Assembly: GCF_907177275.1 (NCBI RefSeq)
Contig: NZ_CAJSLV010000046.1
Location: 1-64,000, forward strand
Length of the DNA stretch: 64,000 bases
Direction: 5' to 3'
From: Actinacidiphila cocklensis
Lineage (GTDB): Bacteria > Actinomycetota > Actinomycetes > Streptomycetales > Streptomycetaceae
A program made the translations under genes and the position numbers. Every line of letters starts with the position of its first letter. Position 1 is the stretch's first letter. This document shows, piece after piece, positions 17,097 to 25,246 of the stretch. The notes below the pieces were generated by a model, which saw nothing but the letters and a program-made list of their open reading frames with translations, made no database searches and had not been told where the DNA came from.

Positions 17097-18308
17097 TCAC
17101 GCCAGGGGCCGGCCCGAGCCGAGCGGGTCGTCGAGCAGCGGGGCCATGGCCAGTTCCGCCGCACCGACCAGCGGGGCGCGGTGGGCGAGCGCGGACCTGC
17201 GGTGGGTGTAGGGGGCGCGGCTGCGGGCCAGCCCTGTGGTGGCGCTGTACAGCTCGATCTGGTCGAAGGTGGCCTCGTAGATGTCCTGCAGCCCGCCGCC
17301 GAAGATCACCAGCCGGGGGCTCAGCACAGCGGCCAGGTTGCCGAGCCCGATCGCCAGCCAGCGGGCCGCGTCGTCCAGAGCGCGCACCGCCCGCTCGTCG
17401 CCGCCGGCCGCCGCCTCGACGACACCGGACAGCGAGTGGTCGTAGGGGACCTGGAGGCCGGCCGCCTCGATGATGACGTCGGTGCCGATCTCGGTCTCCC
17501 AGCAGCCGCGGGCACCGCAACGGCACTGCCGGCCCCGCGGGTTGACGATCATGTGGCCGATCTCGCCCGCGTAGCCGCGCTGCCCCGGCACCGGCCGCCC
17601 GCCGCAGAACAGGCCGCCGCCGACCCCCACGTTGGCCGAGATGTAGACGAAGTCGTCGTAGCCGCGGGCCGCTCCGCGGGCGTGCTCGCCGAGCGCGCCC
17701 AGGTCCGCGTCGTTGCCGACGGCGATCGGCACCTGTGACCAGGGCTGGGGCAGCCGCTCACTGAGGGCCGCGGCGAGCGGCTCGTCGGTCCACTGCAGGT
17801 TCGGCGCGAAGCGCACCAGGCCGTCCGCCCGCCGCACCAGGCCCGGCACGGCGATGCCGATCCCTGTGCAGTTCCCCGCGGCGGCGGCCGGCTCACCCAG
17901 CGATTCGACGAGGCCGGCCAGCCGGGCGACGGTCTCCTCGAAGGCGGCGGGGCCGTCGGTCGGCGGCAGCAGGGTGTGCTCGGCGAGCACCGTGCCGCCC
18001 AGGCCCACCCGCTCGGCCCTGATCCGCTCCACGCCCACCTCCAGGGCGATCACCTGGGCGCGCTCGGGAACGGGCAGCACCATCGGCGACGGGCGGCCGG
18101 CGGAGCGGTGGGTGCGCGGGATCTCCTCGCGCACCAGCCCCGCCCGGGCCAGGGCGGCGACCAGCGCGGCGGTCGTGCTGCGGTTGACGCCGGTGGCCCG
18201 GGTCAGCTCGGAGCGCGAGACGGCGCCTTCGGTGTGGACCCGGCGCAGCACCACGCTCAGGTTGTGGTGCCGCACCTCGGCCTGCGGAGGACCCGCGGGT
18301 ACGGACAT
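17097..18308 (-). CDS. ROK family transcriptional regulator
   Basis: 403 residues. N-terminal winged helix (LRRVHTEGAVSRSELTRATGVNRSTTAALVAAL), then a ROK sugar-kinase-like domain. The zinc motif reads CRCGARGCWE with an upstream GEIGHM, the ROK signature. The phosphate-binding glycines of active kinases appear as IGIAVPGLV and ISANVGVGGGLF. Repressors of this family (XylR/NagC type) bind a sugar in the kinase-like domain and release DNA. ATG has GAGGAGG five bases upstream. No sugar operon is immediately adjacent; the nearest sugar-related gene is the GH92 enzyme at 19.4 kb. Confidence 0.92.
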   Translation of the reverse strand: MSVPAGPPQAEVRHHNLSVVLRRVHTEGAVSRSELTRATGVNRSTTAALVAALARAGLVREEIPRTHRSAGRPSPMVLPVPERAQVIALEVGVERIRAERVGLGGTVLAEHTLLPPTDGPAAFEETVARLAGLVESLGEPAAAAGNCTGIGIAVPGLVRRADGLVRFAPNLQWTDEPLAAALSERLPQPWSQVPIAVGNDADLGALGEHARGAARGYDDFVYISANVGVGGGLFCGGRPVPGQRGYAGEIGHMIVNPRGRQCRCGARGCWETEIGTDVIIEAAGLQVPYDHSLSGVVEAAAGGDERAVRALDDAARWLAIGLGNLAAVLSPRLVIFGGGLQDIYEATFDQIELYSATTGLARSRAPYTHRRSALAHRAPLVGAAELAMAPLLDDPLGSGRPLA

Positions 18309-18390
18309 GGCGGCCTCCTCGCCGTGGGGGGTCGCGCGCGGACGCGGGTCGGGCGGCGGGGCCGCGGGGTGGCGCGGTCGGGCGGGGCGC

Positions 18391-19011
18391 TCAGGCGGGC
18401 GCGGGGCCGGCGAACTCGGCCCAGGCGAGGGTGCCCGTGGGGCCGACGTGGCGGCCGTGGGCCTGCGCGAGTGCCTGGACCAGCGCGAGGCCGCGCCCTC
18501 CGTCGCCGGGGTCGCGCTGCAGCGGGGACGCGCACGGGCCGCCGTCGGTGATCTCGACCCGCACGGTGCCGCAGGGCAGCCGCGACATGTGCAGGCAGAC
18601 GGCGGGCAGCGCGTGGTTGAGTGCGTTGGTGACCAGTTCCGATATCACCAGCACGACGTCGGAGGCGGTCTCCTCCGGCAACTGCCAGCGGTCGAGCACG
18701 GCCTGCGCGGACCTGCGGGCGTCGCCGCCGGCCTCGGGGCGGTGCGGTAGCGGAAGGCAGCCGATCCCGGAGTCGGTGTCGGTGTCGGTGTCGGTTCCGG
18801 AGTCGTGGTCCGTTCCGGAGTCGGTGTCCGTTCCGGGGTCTGCGGCGGATTCCGTTCCGGCGCCGGATTCAGTGCCGCTGCGAGCGGGGTGCGGTACGCC
18901 GCCCCGGGAGCCGGCCGGCCACGCGAGGTGTGCCTGGCCGCGACCGGCCCACTTCGGCGAGGAAGCCGAGCGGACGGCCGAGGGTGCTGATTCGGGAGAA
19001 AGGATGCGCAT
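18391..19011 (-). CDS. ATP-binding (HATPase_c) anti-sigma-like regulator with Thr/Asp/Ser repeat insert
   Basis: 206 residues. The C-terminal ~120 residues are an RsbW/SpoIIAB-type GHKL fold: VVLVISELVTNALNHA is the N-box, VEITDGGPC the D-box and GRGLALVQAL the G-box. Streptomyces has many such orphan proteins, thought to bind anti-anti-sigma or sigma factors. The first ~80 residues are unusual: a run of Thr-Asp-Ser-Gly units (TDTDSGTDHDSGTDTDTD) encoded by GTCGGT-type tandem hexamers at 18771-18840. This insert is probably disordered and length-variable. No sigma factor gene is adjacent. Confidence 0.85.
   Translation of the reverse strand: MRILSPESAPSAVRSASSPKWAGRGQAHLAWPAGSRGGVPHPARSGTESGAGTESAADPGTDTDSGTDHDSGTDTDTDTDSGIGCLPLPHRPEAGGDARRSAQAVLDRWQLPEETASDVVLVISELVTNALNHALPAVCLHMSRLPCGTVRVEITDGGPCASPLQRDPGDGGRGLALVQALAQAHGRHVGPTGTLAWAEFAGPAPA
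18771..18840. repeat. GTCGGT / GTTCCGGAGTCG tandem microrepeat inside a CDS
   Basis: Four consecutive GTCGGT hexamers followed by three imperfect copies of TCCGTTCCGGAGTCGGTG. On the coding (minus) strand they spell Asp-Thr-Asp-Thr and Ser-Gly-Thr units. All units are multiples of three or preserve frame, so copy-number change would lengthen or shorten the protein without breaking it. Confidence 0.85.
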
Positions 19012-19405
19012 GTCGGGTACCTGGGCATGTAGGCGGGTCCCGGTCCGCCGCCGGTCGGCGGTGGCTCGGCACTGGATGCGTGACGCTCTGCGTCGGAGCC
19101 GGTTTCGTCACCTCGTACGGGCGCGGTGGCGGCACATGGCCACGGGCGCGTACCACTACTGCTTCCGCCTGCGGCCTGATTTGTTGTCGATCACCACAAT
19201 ACGACTAATTACGAAAAACACACCCGCCTGACTGCCCGAATGTTCCGATCGAGCGCCCGAAAGGGCATCACCGCAGGTCAGCTCGGTACGGGCAGGCACG
19301 AAAGACAGCCGGCCCCCGCGTACCGGTGGGTATGTCCGTCCGGTACGCGGGGGCCGTCGGTCGCTGTCGGTGACCGCCCGCTGCGGTGGGTTCACCGCGA
19401 CGCGG
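19012..19405. other. Intergenic region between GH92 3' end and ATPase gene 5' end
   Basis: No gene recognised. The part near 19165-19225 is markedly AT-richer than its surroundings (TACGACTAATTACGAAAAAC at 19200) and is the best place for the promoter of the leftward ATP-binding gene. The right part holds the strong hairpin at 19311-19355. Confidence 0.6.
19311..19355 (-). terminator. Terminator hairpin downstream of GH92 gene
   Basis: A perfect 16-base inverted repeat (GGCCCCCGCGTACCGG and its complement) separated by a 13-base loop, about 50 bases past the GH92 stop. There is no T-run, as is usual in high-GC actinobacteria. It should end leftward transcription before the ATP-binding gene. 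Confidence 0.8.
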
Positions 19406-22400
19406 TCACCCGGCGTCCTCCGGGCACAGGTGCAGCGCCAGGACGTTGCCGCCGGTGACGGTCACGTGGACGCGGCCCAGCGTGCCGACGTCCCCGCTGT
19501 TGGCGACCCGGAAGTCGCTGCCGGCGTTCTCCCCGTTGTGGAAGGCCGCGTCGTCCAGCGTGAAGGTGGCGGTCTTCCAGGTGTCGGTGCCGGTCTTGGC
19601 CACCGAGGGCGACTGCTTGTACGCACCCGAGGTCGCGTCGTACTGCAGGCTCCAGCTGCCGGTGCCGTGGTCGTAGTAGTCGATGGTGACGGTCGCCTGG
19701 TAGGCGCCGCCGGGGACGATGGTGTTGTCGACGTCGAAGTACTCGAAGGGCGAGCCGTCGGTGGTGGAGCGCCCGCTGCGGCCGCCGAGGGTGACCGGCA
19801 CGGTGTGCCCGTCGCCGTTGTCCCGGAAGCGCAGCCCGCACTCGGTGTCGGTGGCGCCCAGCGTGTCGCAGGCCGTCGCGGCGCCGTCCGCGGCCGGCAC
19901 GGTCACCACGACCGCGCCGCCGGGCAGCGCCGTGCCGTCCGCCGCACGGAAGGCGACCTTCACCGGGTGGTAGCCCGAGGGCGTGTCCGCCGCGACCGCG
20001 ACGGCGACCGGCACGGTGGCGCGGTCGGCGTGCCGCAGGTCGAGGGTGCCCGACGACGGGGTCACGGTGACCCCGGGCACGTCGGAGGAGGCGGTCCAGC
20101 GCACCGTGCCCGCGTGCCCGGCGAGGCCGGAGACGCCCACCGTCGCGGGCAGGCTGCTGCCGCCGGCCAGCACCTGCGTGCCGGTCGGAGTCAGGTAGCC
20201 GACCGCGGGCACCTCACCGGTGCGGTACGACGGCGGCGCCGCGTCGGCGCCGGTGGCCCAGCGGGTGTCGGGCCGGGTGGACAGGTCGACGTCGAGGGAG
20301 CCGCCGCGGGTCGCGAAGGACGCGGGCAGCGCGGTGGACTCGAAGTGCCGCCCGTCCAGCCGCATCCCGGTGACGTAGGGCGCGTCGTCCGCCGCCTTCG
20401 GCGCGTCGATCGTGATCCGGTGGCCGTTGCCGAGGCTGATCACCGCCCGCTTGACCAGCGGGCTGTTGAGCGCGAGCGTCGGGGTGCCGGGGGTGGCCGG
20501 CATCATGCCGAGCGCGGCCCACACGTATTCGGAGGACAGCGCCCCGTTGTCGTCGTTGCCGGGCAGCCCGTCCGGCGCGGTGGTGAACAGCTCGGTCTCG
20601 AACCGCCGGGTGACCTCCTGGGTCTTCCACGGCCGGCCGACGTAGTCGTACATCCACGGGGTGGTGGTGTCGATCTCGTTGCCCGCCCAGTCGTAGGGCG
20701 CGTTGCCGCCCGCGTTGAGCTGACCGAAGTAGTCGTCCAGGCGCGCGGCCACCCTGTCCTTGCCGCCCATCGCGGTGACCAGGCCGGCGATGTCCTGCTG
20801 CGCCGAGAAGTTGTACTGCGCCGCGTTGCCCTCGTCGTAGCCGTCCTGGCCGAACGCGCCGGCCGGCGGGGCCTGGAAGCCCGGTCCCGCGGGGAAGGCG
20901 CCGTTGTCGTCGCGCGGGCGCAGGTAGCCGGTGGCCGGGTCGAAGATGTTCTGCCAGTTGTTGCCGCGTACCGCGTACTCGGCAGCCGTCGCGCGGTCGC
21001 CGATCCCGGCGGCGAGCCGGCTGATGGTGAAGTCGTCGGTGGCCCACTCCAGGGTCTCCGAGGCGCCCTGCAGGCCGTGGTCGCCTTGCGAGGCGCTGTT
21101 GTTGGGCGCGTAGCCGAGCCGTACGTAGTCCTCGATCCCGGGGCGCTCCACCCAGCCCCAGCCGACCTTCTGCGACTGCGTCGCACCCTTCTTCATGATC
21201 GGCAGCGCATCCTTGACGTCCACACCGGTAGCGCCGAAGGCGACGTACTGCGCGAACAGCGGGACGCCGTTGTCGCCGTTCATGACGTTGCCCGTCATGT
21301 TCTGCGACGGCCACTTGGGCCACCAGCCGCCCTGCTGCTGGGCGTCCCGCAGCAGGGAGTTGGCCATGTCGCCGGCCTTGTCCGGGTAGAGCATCGTCTG
21401 CAGCGGGGCCAGCGAGCGGTAGATGTCCCAGTCGGAGAAGGTGGCGTACTGGGTGTGGCCGCGCGGGACCTGGTGGATGACGTCGTCGAACCCGATGTAG
21501 CGGCCGTCCACGTCGTTGAAGACACTCGGCGACTGCAGCGAGCGGTACAACGACGTGTAGAAGGTGGTCAGTTCGTCGTCGGAAGCACCGCCGACGGACA
21601 CCTTGCGCAGGGCGTCGCGCCAGGCGTTCCCGGTCTGCGCCTGGACCTTGCCGACGCTCCACCCCGGTATCTCGGCCTCGGCGTTGGCCGCGGCACCGGA
21701 CGTACTCACGTACGACATGCCGATCTTGGCGGTCACGCTGCGGTCGGTGCCGGTGTCGAAGGTGAGGTAGGCGCCGGAGCCCGAGCCGGTCGCGGTGCCC
21801 GCGCCCGGCGTGACGGCCGTGGCGCCGCTGCCGGTGCCGCCGCCGCGCTGCCAGGTGCCGTGGGCGGTGAACGGGCGGTCGAAGGTGATGTCGAAGTACA
21901 TCGTGTACCGGCTGTTGTTGCACAGGCCGTGCGGTGTGGTGGTGCCGGAGATCTCGTGGTCGCTGACCACGTTCACCTCGGCGGCGTAGTCGCCGCCCAG
22001 GTTCGTCCCCGACTTGACCAGCACCTGGGCCGGCCCGCCGCCGGCCGGGTAGCCGAAGGTCGCGATGCCGGTGCGGGCGGTGGCACCGATGTCGACCTGC
22101 ACGTCGGAGTCCTGCAGATGCACGTCGTACGAGCCGGGCGCCGCCTGCTCGTCGTCGTGCGAGAAGTGCTCGGTGCGCGCGGCGGGGTCACTGCCGACGT
22201 CGCCGGTCACCGGCAGCAGCGGGATGTCGCCGAAGGACGAGCAGCCGCCGGAGAAGTGGTCGAGGCTGAAGCCCTTGATGGCGGTGTCGGTGTATCCGTA
22301 CCCGGTCGGCGCGGAGGTGGTGTCCGGGCTGAACTGCATCATCCCGAAGGGCGCGGTGACGCCGGGGAAGGTGTTCTCCCAGTCCACGCCCTTCTGGGTG

Positions 22401-22594
22401 CCGATGAACGTGTTGACGTAGGCGGTGGGGTCCGCCACGAGGGCGGTGCCGCCCCCGCCCCCGCCGGTCGGCCCCGCGGCCAGCGCCGACGGTACGGCCA
22501 GCAGGCCGAGCGCGGTCGCCGCCGCGGCGACGACGGCCAGGCGCCTGCGGCCGGGGCTGGCGGTGTCGCGGTGTTTCTCTCGGTGTCGGTACAC
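19406..22594 (-). CDS. Secreted GH92 family alpha-mannosidase-like glycoside hydrolase
   Basis: 1062 residues starting at GTG with GGAAGG six bases upstream. Signal peptide about 1-40 (AVVAAAATALGLLAVPSALAA). Residues ~55-270 are the GH92 N-terminal beta-sandwich (YVNTFIGTQ, ENTFPGVTAPFGMMQFSPDT); residues ~280-760 are the catalytic (alpha/alpha)6 barrel with YDEGNAAQYNF and GNDDNGALSSEYVWAALGM, both typical of calcium-dependent exo-alpha-mannosidases. After it come a NEW3-like Ig domain (~790-880) and a C-terminal beta-sandwich (~900-1060) with FEYFDVDNTIVPGG, probably carbohydrate-binding. Expected substrates are alpha-mannosides of N-glycans or fungal/yeast mannan. A LacI-type operator stands upstream. 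Confidence 0.92.
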   Translation of the reverse strand: MYRHREKHRDTASPGRRRLAVVAAAATALGLLAVPSALAAGPTGGGGGGTALVADPTAYVNTFIGTQKGVDWENTFPGVTAPFGMMQFSPDTTSAPTGYGYTDTAIKGFSLDHFSGGCSSFGDIPLLPVTGDVGSDPAARTEHFSHDDEQAAPGSYDVHLQDSDVQVDIGATARTGIATFGYPAGGGPAQVLVKSGTNLGGDYAAEVNVVSDHEISGTTTPHGLCNNSRYTMYFDITFDRPFTAHGTWQRGGGTGSGATAVTPGAGTATGSGSGAYLTFDTGTDRSVTAKIGMSYVSTSGAAANAEAEIPGWSVGKVQAQTGNAWRDALRKVSVGGASDDELTTFYTSLYRSLQSPSVFNDVDGRYIGFDDVIHQVPRGHTQYATFSDWDIYRSLAPLQTMLYPDKAGDMANSLLRDAQQQGGWWPKWPSQNMTGNVMNGDNGVPLFAQYVAFGATGVDVKDALPIMKKGATQSQKVGWGWVERPGIEDYVRLGYAPNNSASQGDHGLQGASETLEWATDDFTISRLAAGIGDRATAAEYAVRGNNWQNIFDPATGYLRPRDDNGAFPAGPGFQAPPAGAFGQDGYDEGNAAQYNFSAQQDIAGLVTAMGGKDRVAARLDDYFGQLNAGGNAPYDWAGNEIDTTTPWMYDYVGRPWKTQEVTRRFETELFTTAPDGLPGNDDNGALSSEYVWAALGMMPATPGTPTLALNSPLVKRAVISLGNGHRITIDAPKAADDAPYVTGMRLDGRHFESTALPASFATRGGSLDVDLSTRPDTRWATGADAAPPSYRTGEVPAVGYLTPTGTQVLAGGSSLPATVGVSGLAGHAGTVRWTASSDVPGVTVTPSSGTLDLRHADRATVPVAVAVAADTPSGYHPVKVAFRAADGTALPGGAVVVTVPAADGAATACDTLGATDTECGLRFRDNGDGHTVPVTLGGRSGRSTTDGSPFEYFDVDNTIVPGGAYQATVTIDYYDHGTGSWSLQYDATSGAYKQSPSVAKTGTDTWKTATFTLDDAAFHNGENAGSDFRVANSGDVGTLGRVHVTVTGGNVLALHLCPEDAG

Positions 22595-22642
22595 GTGAGA
22601 CCTTCCCTGTCACCCTGCACGGCTCTCTCACGAGGGCGGATG

Positions 22643-22673
22643 TTGTCAAATAACTCTCTTGACAACGTTGTCA
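22643..22673. promoter_or_regulatory. LacI-type operator cluster upstream of GH92 gene
   Basis: TGACAACGTTGTCA at 22660-22673 is a perfect 14-base palindrome with central CG, the classical LacI-family shape. Immediately next to it, TTGTCAA (22643) and TTGACAA (22659) form a second inverted repeat with a nine-base spacer, so three half-sites share one face. The cluster is 50-80 bases from the GH92 start codon, where repressor binding would block the promoter. Confidence 0.8.
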
Positions 22674-22833
22674 CCCCCACGCGCCCCGAGTGTTCCCCCA
22701 CCCCTGAACCCCGTCAACCCCCCTCGCCCCACCCCGCGGAAGGCGTCTCCGGAGACCCACGCCGTAACCGCGGCCCCGCCCGCGCGAGGAGGCGCGGACG
22801 GCGCGGGCGGGGTGGCAGGACCGGGGCGGGCGG

Positions 22834-23718
22834 TCAGGTCGACGCCGCACGGCGGGAGCCGGAGTGCCTGCGTTCCAGGACGACGACCGGGCAGTTCAAC
22901 GCCCGGGCGATCCTGGCCAGGTCGGCGGGGGTGGCGCTGCGCCGGCCGGACTCGACCTCACCCATCAACTGCTCCGAGATGCCGACCAGTTCGGCAAGCC
23001 GCCGCTTCGTCAGGCCGCTCTTCTCACGCGCCCAGGTCACGGCCTCCGGCTCCTGGTGCAGGCTGCGCGGACGCTCCCGCCTCCGCCCGCCCCGACCCGC
23101 ACCGGACACCTCGTCACTGTCACCCTCGACCGCACACTCGGCCCACACGAGTTTCCCGACCCCCTCACGGCCGCTCACTCCCCAGCTCCCGCCGGTGAGC
23201 GCATCCACCAACGCCAGGCCGCGCCCGGACTCGGCGTCCGACGACGGCTGCCGCAACTCCGGCCTGCGGCTGCTCGCGTCATGCACCTCGATGAGCAGTC
23301 CGCCGTCGGGCAACGGCCGGAACCACGTCTCGACCAGGGTGTCCTCCGGGCCGTGCGCATGCCGCACGGCGTTGGTGACCAGCTCCGACACCACCAGTTC
23401 CGCGACGCCCGCCAGCCTGTCCATGCCCCACGCCTCCAGGTGCCACAGCAGCAGCCGCCGCGCCCAGACCACGCTGCGCGGGTCACGACGCCACCGGTAC
23501 ACCCGAGTTAGCGGCACGGCGCCCTGAACGCATTGACCACCACCCGTCGGAGCACCCACGAACTCGGTTGACTCTCCCGCCAATTCGAGAGCATCAGCCA
23601 GACGCGAGATGAACGAGTTCCCGCCGTCGGTGCTCAAGTAGCACGGCTTGCCGTCCTCACCCGTCCACGGCAGCGCCCGCAGCGGTTCCGGCCCGACTCC
23701 TCCCCTACCGCCGCTCAC
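22834..23718 (-). CDS. Fusion of GHKL ATPase (anti-sigma-like) domain with C-terminal XRE DNA-binding domain
   Basis: 294 residues starting at GTG. Residues ~85-205 form an RsbW-like ATPase fold: AELVVSELVTNAVRHAHG (N-box), LIEVHDASSR (D-box), GRGLALVDAL (G-box). A basic linker (GAGRGGRRRERPRS) leads to a Cro/C1-type helix-turn-helix at ~225-285: AVTWAREKSGLTKRRLAELVGISEQLMGEVESGRRSATPADLARIARAL. In Streptomyces these two modules are normally separate genes sitting side by side in WhiJ-like loci; here they are one chain. A divergent XRE gene begins 160 bases away. The combination suggests a self-contained regulator in which nucleotide or partner binding alters DNA binding. That mechanism is inference. 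Confidence 0.85.
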   Translation of the reverse strand: MSGGRGGVGPEPLRALPWTGEDGKPCYLSTDGGNSFISRLADALELAGESTEFVGAPTGGGQCVQGAVPLTRVYRWRRDPRSVVWARRLLLWHLEAWGMDRLAGVAELVVSELVTNAVRHAHGPEDTLVETWFRPLPDGGLLIEVHDASSRRPELRQPSSDAESGRGLALVDALTGGSWGVSGREGVGKLVWAECAVEGDSDEVSGAGRGGRRRERPRSLHQEPEAVTWAREKSGLTKRRLAELVGISEQLMGEVESGRRSATPADLARIARALNCPVVVLERRHSGSRRAAST

Positions 23719-23877
23719 GTCGTGCTCCCGCGGGGTTCCTCACTGCATCGCATCGCTCATACCCCTAGACTGACGCCGAAATGTCGCCTCACGTAACGTC
23801 ATTGGCGGTGTCGGAACGGCGACATCGGGGGCGTCATTTCGGTGCCATTGCCGCCGTCAGAGAGCTAGCGTGAACCC
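23719..23877. promoter_or_regulatory. Divergent control region with inverted repeats
   Basis: Between two divergent XRE-containing genes. CCGAAATGTCGCC near 23777 has an imperfect inverted partner GGCGACATCGG near 23819, and GACGCCGAAATG has another partner CATTTCGGTGCC near 23836. Both copies of CCGAAATG could be operator halves for one or both regulators. No promoter hexamers are obvious. Confidence 0.45.
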
Positions 23878-24639
23878 ATGGCCACACCCAACAGCGCCCT
23901 GCGGGCGACCCGCATGGGCCTCCTCATGTCCCAGGACGACTTCGCCCGTGCCCTGCGCGAGGCCGGCCAGCGCGCAGGGGAGCCCAACGACGCGTCCAAG
24001 CGGCTCGTGCAGCGCTGGGAGGCGGGGATCTCCCTCTCGCCGCGACCGGCGTACGCGCGTGCCCTCGAAACCATCACCGGCCTGCCCATAGAAGCCCTCG
24101 GATTCGCACTCGCCGTTCCCCAGGCCCGCGTGAGCAGCGACGGCAACGGCGGCTACGACCTGGACAACCCGCCCACCGGGATAGCAGCCGTCCACGGCAT
24201 GCCGACCACGCAACCGGCCCCACGGGGCAACTACTCAGGGATATGGCTCTCCCGCTACGAGTACGTCTCCTCCAGCAGGGACAACCAGGTCTTCACCGGC
24301 CTGCACCACGTGGTGATCCTCCAGCACGCCAACCGCCTGACCGTACGCAGCCTGCCCGGCTCGTCGGACTCACCGCTCACCATGGACCTCACCGCCGACG
24401 GCAACGTCGTCACCGGCACATGGGTCGAGCAGACGGCGGAGGAAGGCCACTACCGCGGCGCCCGCTACCACGGCGCCGTCCAGCTCCTCGGCGAACCCAC
24501 CGGGCGCCGACTGACCGGCAAGTGGGTCGGCTTCGGCACGGAGATGGATGTCAACACCGGCCCCTGGGAGCTGATCTTCCATGACGCCTCCACCAACAAG
24601 GCCAGCATGGACAGGTACAACCGCCCCCCGAGCGCGTGA
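23878..24639 (+). CDS. XRE-family regulator with C-terminal beta-barrel-like sensor domain
   Basis: 253 residues. Residues 5-80 are a helix-turn-helix (LRATRMGLLMSQDDFARALREAG, then SKRLVQRWEAGISLSPRPAYARALETITG). Residues ~120-235 form an all-beta domain: NYSGIWLSRYEYVSSSRDNQ, VVILQHANRLTVRSLPG, MDLTADGNVVTGTWVEQT, YRGARYHGAVQLL, LTGKWVGFG. Alternating strands with Gly-Thr-Trp turns resemble a small lipocalin-like barrel, so it may bind a ligand. Proteins of this plan occur in Streptomyces but their signal is not known to me. No Shine-Dalgarno is evident before ATG 23878. It faces the ATPase-XRE fusion gene across a shared control region. Confidence 0.8.
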   Translation: MATPNSALRATRMGLLMSQDDFARALREAGQRAGEPNDASKRLVQRWEAGISLSPRPAYARALETITGLPIEALGFALAVPQARVSSDGNGGYDLDNPPTGIAAVHGMPTTQPAPRGNYSGIWLSRYEYVSSSRDNQVFTGLHHVVILQHANRLTVRSLPGSSDSPLTMDLTADGNVVTGTWVEQTAEEGHYRGARYHGAVQLLGEPTGRRLTGKWVGFGTEMDVNTGPWELIFHDASTNKASMDRYNRPPSA

Positions 24640-24660
24640 CCGCCCGTTACCGTGGAACCC

Positions 24661-25188
24661 ATGAGCGAACTGGCCGAGTTGGAGGAGTGGGTCACGCTCA
24701 TCGATGCATGCGTCGAACCGCTCGCGAAGAGGCCGGTGGATCTCACCGACCCCGGCTGGGCCGAGAAGATGAGGAAGCGTCCGCATCCGCTGGACGAGGC
24801 CGGGGTCCGGCCGGAGGCCGAGGCGGCACTGCGGGAGGTGCTCTCCCGGTACGAGGAGGGCGGCGAGGACGCAAGGGTCGCGCTGCGTGCGCTTCTTGAC
24901 CGGTGCGGCTCGTTCCGCTGGGCCACCTCGCTGCCCTACGAGCCCACGCAGCGGGGCTTCCGGCAGCGGCTGCTGGAGATCTCCGTCGAGGACCAGGGCA
25001 TCGACGGGCGGGACATGATGGTCGGCCTGAACGGCCTGTCCGGGAAGGCGCGGGACGCCGGGGTCGACATCCGGCCGCTGCTGCGCGAAGTGGCCGCGCT
25101 CTCCAGTGACGTCGACGTCCAGGGGATGGGCTCCACGCGGAGCATCCTGCTCCGGGCCACGGAGATGGAGCCCCCCGCGCTGTGGTGA
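24661..25188 (+). CDS. Hypothetical cytoplasmic helical protein
   Basis: 175 residues, all-helical by eye and acidic: ELAELEEWVTLIDACVEPLAKR, EAEAALREVLSRYEEGGEDARVALRALLDRCGSFRW, and IRPLLREVAALSSDVDVQGMG. No signal peptide, membrane helix or known active-site motif. GTG 24652 is an in-frame alternative start. It begins 22 bases after the XRE regulator stop and is likely co-transcribed with it, so it may belong to the same regulatory unit. I do not recognise the family. Confidence 0.65.
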   Translation: MSELAELEEWVTLIDACVEPLAKRPVDLTDPGWAEKMRKRPHPLDEAGVRPEAEAALREVLSRYEEGGEDARVALRALLDRCGSFRWATSLPYEPTQRGFRQRLLEISVEDQGIDGRDMMVGLNGLSGKARDAGVDIRPLLREVAALSSDVDVQGMGSTRSILLRATEMEPPALW

Positions 25189-25246
25189 GCGTGCCGCACG
25201 GTGTGGGCCGGATGCCGTCGCGGAGCCGGTGCGTAGGATCGCCCGC

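Noticed and set aside
19370-23527. A 1385-residue plus-strand open frame
   Set aside because: Antisense of GH92 and the ATPase-XRE fusion; low-complexity composition typical of GC-rich shadows.
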